Of a stretch of DNA of 64,000 nucleotides, positions 57,501-64,000 are shown in pieces. The stretch's first letter is position 1, and every line of letters starts with the position of its first letter. The DNA is from Rhynchopus euleeides (taxonomy: Eukaryota; Euglenozoa; Diplonemea; Diplonemida; Diplonemidae), in the NCBI GenBank assembly GCA_963210315.1, contig OY723248.1, positions 2,496,727-2,560,726 of the forward strand, given 5' to 3'. The notes under the pieces were generated by a model. It was not told where the DNA came from, did not search any database, and saw only the letters and a program-made list of their open reading frames with translations. Both the position numbers and the translations under genes were made by a program.

Positions 57501-60500
57501 GGAAAATCCTGGAACTGCCTGCATGCAGAGCTGCAAAATCCTGGAACTGCCTGCATGCAGATCTGGAATATCCTGGAACTGCCTGCATGCAGAGCTGGAA
57601 AATCCTGGAACTGCCTGCATGCAGAGCTGCAAAATCCTGGAACTGCCTGCATGCAGATCTGGAAAATCCTGGAACTGCCTGCATGCAGAGCTGGAAAATC
57701 CTGGAACTGCCTGCATGCAGAGCTGGAAAATCCTGGAACTGCCTGCATGCAGAGCTGCAAAATCCTGGAACTGCCTGCATGCAGAGCTGCAAAATCCTGG
57801 AACTGCCTGCATGCAGATCTGGAAAATCCTGGAACTGCCTGCATGCAGAGCTGGAAAATCCTGGAACTGCCTGCATGCAGATCTGGAAAATCCTGGAACT
57901 GCCTGCATGCAGATCTGGAAAATCCTGGAACTGCCTGCATGCAGAGCTGGAAAATCCTGGAACTGCCTGCATGCAGATCTGGAAAATCCTGGAACTGCCT
58001 GCATGCAGAGCTGGAAAATCCTGGAACTGCCTGCATGCAGATCTGGAAAATCCTGGAACTGCCTGCATGCAGAGCTGGAAAATCCTGGAACTGCCTGCAT
58101 GCAGATCTGGAAAATCCTGGAACTGCCTGCATGCAGAGCTGGAAAATCCTGGAACTGCCTGCATGCAGAGCTGCAAAATCCTGGAACTGCCTGCATGCAG
58201 ATCTGGAAAATCCTGGAACTGCCTGCATGCAGATCTGGAAAATCCTGGAACTGCCTGCATGCAGAGCTGGAAAATCCTGGAACTGCCTGCATGCAGATCT
58301 GGAAAATCCTGGAACTGCCTGCATGCAGAGCTGGAAAATCCAGGAACTGCCTGCATGCAGATCTGGAAAATCCTGGAACTGCCTGCATGCAGAGCTGGAA
58401 AATCCTGGAACTGCCTGCATGCAGAGCTGCAAAATCCTGGAACTGCCTGCATGCAGATCTGGAATATCCTGGAACTGCCTGCATGCAGATCTGGAAAATC
58501 CTGGAACTGCCTGCATGCAGATCTGGAAAATCCTGGAACTGCCTGCATGCAGAGCTGGAAAATCCTGGAACTGCCTGCATGCAGAGCTGGAAAATCCTGG
58601 TACTGCCTGCCTGCAGATCTGGAAAATCCTGGAACTGCCTGCATGCAGATCTGGAAAATCCTGGAACTGCCTGCATGCAGAGCTGGAAAATCCTGGAACT
58701 GCCTGCATGCAGAGCTGGAAAATCCTGGAACTGCCTGCATGCAGAGCTGGAAAATCCTGGAACTGCCTGCATGCAGATCTGGAAAATCCTGGAACTGCCT
58801 GCATGCAGAGCTGGAAAATCCTGGAACTGCCTGCATGCAGACCTGGAATATCCTGGAACTGCCTGCATGCAGAGCTGGAAAATCCTGGAACTGCCTGCAT
58901 GCAGATCTGGAAAATCCTGGAACTGCCTGCATGCAGATCTGGAAAATCCTGGAACTGCCAGCATGCAGAGCTGGAAAATCCTGGAACTGCCTGCATGCAG
59001 ATCTGGAAAATCCTGGAACTGCCTGCATGCAGAGCTGGAAAATCCTGGAACTGCCTGCATGCAGAGCTGGAAAATCCTGGAACTGCCTGCATGCAGAGCT
59101 GCAAAATCCTGGAACTGCCTGCATGCAGAGCTGGAAAATCCTGGAACTGCCTGCATGCAGATCTGGAAAATCCTGGAACTGCCTGCATGCAGAGCTGGAA
59201 AATCCTGGAACTGCCTGCATGCAGATCTGGAAAATCCTGGAACTGCCTGCATGCAGATCTGGAAAATCCTGGAACTGCCTGCATGCAGAGCTGGAAAATC
59301 CTGGAACTGCCTGCATGCAGAGCTGGAAAATCCTGGAACTGCCTGCATGCAGAGCTGGAAAATCCTGGAACTGCCTGCATGCAGAGCTGCAAAATCCTGG
59401 AACTGCCTGCATGCAGATCTGGAAAATCCTGGAACTGCCTGCATGCAGATCTGGAAAATCCTGGAACTGCCTGCATGCAGATCTGGAAAATCCTGGAACT
59501 GCCTGCATGCAGAGCTGGAAAATCCTGGAACTGCCTGCATGCAGAGCTGGAAAATCCTGGTACTGCCTGCCTGCAGATCTGGAAAATCCTGGAACTGCCT
59601 GCATGCAGATCTGGAAAATCCTGGAACTGCCTGCATGCAGAGCTGGAAAATCCTGGAACTGCCTGCATGCAGAGCTGGAAAATCCTGGAACTGCCTGCAT
59701 GCAGAGCTGGAAAATCCTGGAACTGCCTGCATGCAGATCTGGAAAATCCTGGAACTGCCTGCATGCAGAGCTGGAAAATCCTGGAACTGCCTGCATGCAG
59801 AGCTGGAAAATCCTGTAACTGCCTGCATGCAGATCTGGAATATCCTGGAACTGCCTGCATGCAGAGCTGGAAAATCCTGGAACTGCCTGCATGCAGATCT
59901 GGAAAATCCTGGAACTGCCTGCATGCAGATCTGGAAAATCCTGGAACTGCCAGCATGCAGAGCTGGAAAATCCTGGAACTGCCTGCATGCAGATCTGGAA
60001 AATCCTGGAACTGCCTGCATGCAGAGCTGGAAAATCCTGGAACTGCCTGCATGCAGAGCTGGAAAATCCTGGAACTGCCTGCATGCAGAGCTGGAAAATC
60101 CTGGAACTGCCTGCATGCAGAGCTGGAAAATCCTGGAACTGCCTGCATGCAGATCTGGAAAATCCTGGAACTGCCTGCATGCAGAGCTGGAAAATCCTGG
60201 AACTGCCTGCATGCAGATCTGGAAAGTCCTGGAACTGCCTGCATGCAGATCTGGAAAATCCTGGAACTGCCTGCATGCAGAGCTGGAAAATCCTGGAACT
60301 GCCTGCATGCAGATCTGGAAAATCCTGGAACTGCCTGCATGCAGAGCTGGAAAATCCTGGAACTGCCTGCATGCAGATCTGGAAAATCCTGGAACTCCCT
60401 GCATGCAGAGCTGGAAAATCCTGGAACTGCCTGCATGCAGATCTGGAAAATCCTGGAACTGCCTGCATGCAGATCTAGAAAATCCTGGAACTGCCTGCAT

Positions 60501-62116
60501 GCAGATCTGGAAAATCCTGGAACTGCCTGCATGCAGAGCTGGAAAATCCTGGAACTGCCTGCATGCAGAGCTGCAAAATCCTGGAACTGCCTGCATGCAG
60601 ATCTAGAAAATCCTGGAACTGCCTGCATGCAGATCTGGAAAATCCTGGAACTGCCTGCATGCAGAGCTGGAAAATCCTGGAACTGCCTGCATGCAGATCT
60701 GGAAAATCCTGGAACTGCCTGCATGCAGAGCTGGAAAATCCTGGAACTGCCTGCATGCAGAGCTGCAAAATCCTGGAACTGCCTGCATGCAGATCTGGAA
60801 AATCCTGGAACTGCCTGCATGCAGAGCTGGAAAATCCTGGAACTGCCTGCATGCAGAGCTGGAAAATCCTGGAACTGCCTGCATGCAGATCTGGAAAATC
60901 CTGGAACTGCCTGCATGCAGAGCTGGAAAATCCTGGAACTGCCTGCATGCAGATCTGGAAAATCCTGGAACTGCCTGCATGCAGATCTGGAAAATCCTGG
61001 AACTGCCTGCATGCAGAGCTGGAAAATCCTGGAACTGCCTGCATGCAGATCTGGAAAATCCTGGAACTGCCTGCATGCAGAGCTGGAAAATCCTGGAACT
61101 GCCTGCATGCAGAGCTGCAAAATCCTGGATCTGCCTGCATGCAGATCTGGAAAATCCTGGAACTGCCTGCATGCAGATCTGGAAAATCCTGGAACTGCCT
61201 GCATGCAGAGCTGGAAAATCCTGGAACTGCCTGCATGCAGAGCTGGAAAATCCTGGAACTGCCTGCATGCAGAGCTGGAAAATCCTGGAACTGCCTGCAT
61301 GCAGAGCTGCAAAATCCTCGAACTGCCTGCATGCAGAGCTGGAAAATCCTGGAACTGCCTGCATGCAGATCTGGAAAATCCTGGAACTGCCTGCATGCAG
61401 AGCTGGAAAATCCTGGAACTGCCTGCATGCAGATCTGGAAAATCCTGGAACTGCCTGCATGCACAGCTGGAAAATCCTGGAACTGCCTGCATGCAGAGCT
61501 GCAAAATCCTGGATCTGCCTGCATGCAGATCTGGAAAATCCTGGAACTGCCTGCATGCAGATCTGGAAAATCCTGGAACTGCCTGCATGCAGAGCTGGAA
61601 AATCCTGGAACTGCCTGCATGCAGAGCTGGAAAAGCCTGGAACTGCCTGCATGCAGAGCTGGAAAATCCTGGAACTGCCTGCATGCAGAGCTGCAAAATC
61701 CTCGAACTGCCTGCATGCAGAGCTGGAAAATCCTGGAACTGCCTGCATGCAGATCTGGAAAATCCTGGAACTGCCTGCATGCAGATCTGGAACATCCTGG
61801 AACTGCCTGCATGCAGAGCTGGAAAATCCTGGAACTGCCTGCATGCAGATCTGGAAAATCCTGGAACTGCCTGCATGCAGAGCTGGAAAATCCTGGAACT
61901 GCCTGCATGCAGATCTGGAAAATCCTGGAACTGCCTCTATGCAGAGCTGGAAAATCCTGGAACTGCCTGCATGCAGATCTGGAAAATCCTGGAACTGCCT
62001 GCATGCAGAGCTGGAAAATCCTGGAACTGCCTGCATGCAGAGCTGCAAAATCCTGGAACTGCCTGCATGCAGATCTGGAAAATCCTGGAACTGCCTGCAT
62101 GCAGATCTGGAAAATC

Positions 62117-64000
62117 AAACCCGCAAACCCGCAAACCCGCAAACCCGCAAACCCGCAAACCCGCAAACCCGCAAACCCGCAAACCCGCAAACCCGCAAAC
62201 CCGCAAACCCGCAAACCCGCAAACCCGCAAACCCGCAAACCCGCAAACCCGCAAACCCGCAAACCCGCAAACCCGCAAACCCGCAAACCCGCAAACCCGC
62301 AAACCCGCAAACCCGCAAACCCGCAAACCCGCAAACCCGCAAACCCGCAAACCCGCAAACCCGCAAACCCGCAAACCCGCAAACCCGCAAACCCGCAAAC
62401 CCGCAAACCCGCAAACCCGCAAACCCGCAAACCCGCAAACCCGCAAACCCGCAAACCCGCAAACCCGCAAACCCGCAAACCCGCAAACCCGCAAACCCGC
62501 AAACCCGCAAACCCGCAAACCCGCAAACCCGCAAACCCGCAAACCCGCAAACCCGCAAACCCGCAAACCCGCAAACCCGCAAACCCGCAAACCCGCAAAC
62601 CCGCAAACCCGCAAACCCGCAAACCCGCAAACCCGCAAACCCGCAAACCCGCAAACCCGCAAACCCGCAAACCCGCAAACCCGCAAACCCGCAAACCCGC
62701 AAACCCGCAAACCCGCAAACCCGCAAACCCGCAAACCCGCAAACCCGCAAACCCGCAAACCCGCAAACCCGCAAACCCGCAAACCCGCAAACCCGCAAAC
62801 CCGCAAACCCGCAAACCCGCAAACCCGCAAACCCGCAAACCCGCAAACCCGCAAACCCGCAAACCCGCAAACCCGCAAACCCGCAAACCCGCAAACCCGC
62901 AAACCCGCAAACCCGCAAACCCGCAAACCCGCAAACCCGCAAACCCGCAAACCCGCAAACCCGCAAACCCGCAAACCCGCAAACCCGCAAACCCGCAAAC
63001 CCGCAAACCCGCAAACCCGCAAACCCGCAAACCCGCAAACCCGCAAACCCGCAAACCCGCAAACCCGCAAACCCGCAAACCCGCAAACCCGCAAACCCGC
63101 AAACCCGCAAACCCGCAAACCCGCAAACCCGCAAACCCGCAAACCCGCAAACCCGCAAACCCGCAAACCCGCAAACCCGCAAACCCGCAAACCCGCAAAC
63201 CCGCAAACCCGCAAACCCGCAAACCCGCAAACCCGCAAACCCGCAAACCCGCAAACCCGCAAACCCGCAAACCCGCAAACCCGCAAACCCGCAAACCCGC
63301 AAACCCGCAAACCCGCAAACCCGCAAACCCGCAAACCCGCAAACCCGCAAACCCGCAAACCCGCAAACCCGCAAACCCGCAAACCCGCAAACCCGCAAAC
63401 CCGCAAACCCGCAAACCCGCAAACCCGCAAACCCGCAAACCCGCAAACCCGCAAACCCGCAAACCCGCAAACCCGCAAACCCGCAAACCCGCAAACCCGC
63501 AAACCCGCAAACCCGCAAACCCGCAAACCCGCAAACCCGCAAACCCGCAAACCCGCAAACCCGCAAACCCGCAAACCCGCAAACCCGCAAACCCGCAAAC
63601 CCGCAAACCCGCAAACCCGCAAACCCGCAAACCCGCAAACCCGCAAACCCGCAAACCCGCAAACCCGCAAACCCGCAAACCCGCAAACCCGCAAACCCGC
63701 AAACCCGCAAACCCGCAAACCCGCAAACCCGCAAACCCGCAAACCCGCAAACCCGCAAACCCGCAAACCCGCAAACCCGCAAACCCGCAAACCCGCAAAC
63801 CCGCAAACCCGCAAACCCGCAAACCCGCAAACCCGCAAACCCGCAAACCCGCAAACCCGCAAACCCGCAAACCCGCAAACCCGCAAACCCGCAAACCCGC
63901 AAACCCGCAAACCCGCAAACCCGCAAACCCGCAAACCCGCAAACCCGCAAACCCGCAAACCCGCAAACCCGCAAACCCGCAAACCCGCAAACCCGCAAAC
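62117..64000. repeat. 8-bp tandem repeat AAACCCGC (GCGGGTTT on the minus strand)
   Basis: A perfect 8-bp period runs for 1,884 bp (about 235 copies) to the window edge. I found no interruption. It joins the 32-bp satellite at AAAATC|AAACCCGC without a spacer. The minus strand is G-rich (TTTGCGGG) and resembles telomere-type repeats in composition. That G-rich strand points leftward into the satellite, the wrong way for a chromosome end on the right. All three minus frames read RVCGFAGL repeats because 8 is not a multiple of 3; this is not a protein gene. Confidence 0.97.

Larger units (their letters stand above)
22918..62116. repeat. Subfamily B 32-bp satellite array, segment 3 (main block)
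   Basis: This holds exactly 1,225 monomers over 39.2 kb with no net length change. The AAAATCATGG landmark recurs at about 24737, 26881, 28673, 30273, 30785, 32001, 32513, 33921, 36097, 40257, 42689, 45121, 47585, 49249, 50401, 52065 and 54497, and every gap is a whole number of monomers (16 to 130). Each landmark is followed by a similar opening order of monomer types, so the array consists of higher-order blocks of variable length. From about 44983 rightward a new form, GCATGCACAGCTGG, appears repeatedly and is absent to the left. The array stops cleanly at 62116 after AAAATC. Confidence 0.97.

Noticed and set aside
1774-62048. Dozens of overlapping open frames of 60 to 3,900 codons over the satellite on both strands
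   Set aside because: They are all the same 32-residue peptide cycle read from a stop-free monomer in every frame, with no domain, signal or codon bias. They are repeat artefacts.
62115-63998. Minus-strand frames of RVCGFAGL repeats
   Set aside because: They are translation of a perfect 8-bp repeat, identical in all three frames.
62117-64000. Right-hand chromosome end (telomere)
   Set aside because: The G-rich strand runs away from the right end, and the array continues to the window edge, so a terminus is not supported.

Overview
Almost the whole window is satellite DNA of a eukaryotic nuclear genome. About 57.7 kb consists of head-to-tail copies of one 32-bp monomer (roughly 1,800 copies). 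It is interrupted by a 3.85-kb retrotransposon insertion (7169-11017) and a 0.54-kb non-satellite spacer (20137-20672). At 62117 it gives way to a different array, an 8-bp repeat (AAACCCGC on the + strand) that runs to the window edge. The eukaryotic origin rests on a 5'-truncated, poly(A)-tailed non-LTR retrotransposon and on megasatellite structure. The lineage cannot be fixed. The retrotransposon is GC-rich and CpG-rich, and combines a restriction-like-endonuclease region with OTU-type cysteine protease domains. That combination of endonuclease and protease is known from families such as Dualen/RandI and NeSL, so a GC-rich alga, protist or basal animal are all possible.

Layout: 1-1856 subfamily A satellite (TTGAGCTGCC monomers, very uniform); 1857-7168 subfamily B satellite (TGGAACTGCC monomers, many variants); 7169-11017 retrotransposon on the minus strand, with its poly(A) tail at 7169-7183, 3' UTR to 8035 and a 993-codon open coding fragment from 11017 down to 8036; 11018-20136 subfamily B; 20137-20672 spacer; 20673-22917 subfamily A; 22918-62116 subfamily B, with nested higher-order duplications; 62117-64000 the 8-bp array.

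The only credible protein-coding sequence is the retrotransposon fragment. In order it carries a CCHC finger, a restriction-like endonuclease region, an OTU-like domain that has lost its catalytic residues, a zinc finger, an OTU domain that keeps Cys and His, and a second zinc finger with exactly the same spacing. The very long open frames over the satellite on both strands are artefacts: the monomer has no stop in any frame, and because 32 is not a multiple of 3 all three frames of a strand read the same 32-residue peptide. No tRNA, rRNA, CRISPR array or bacterial-type gene was found.
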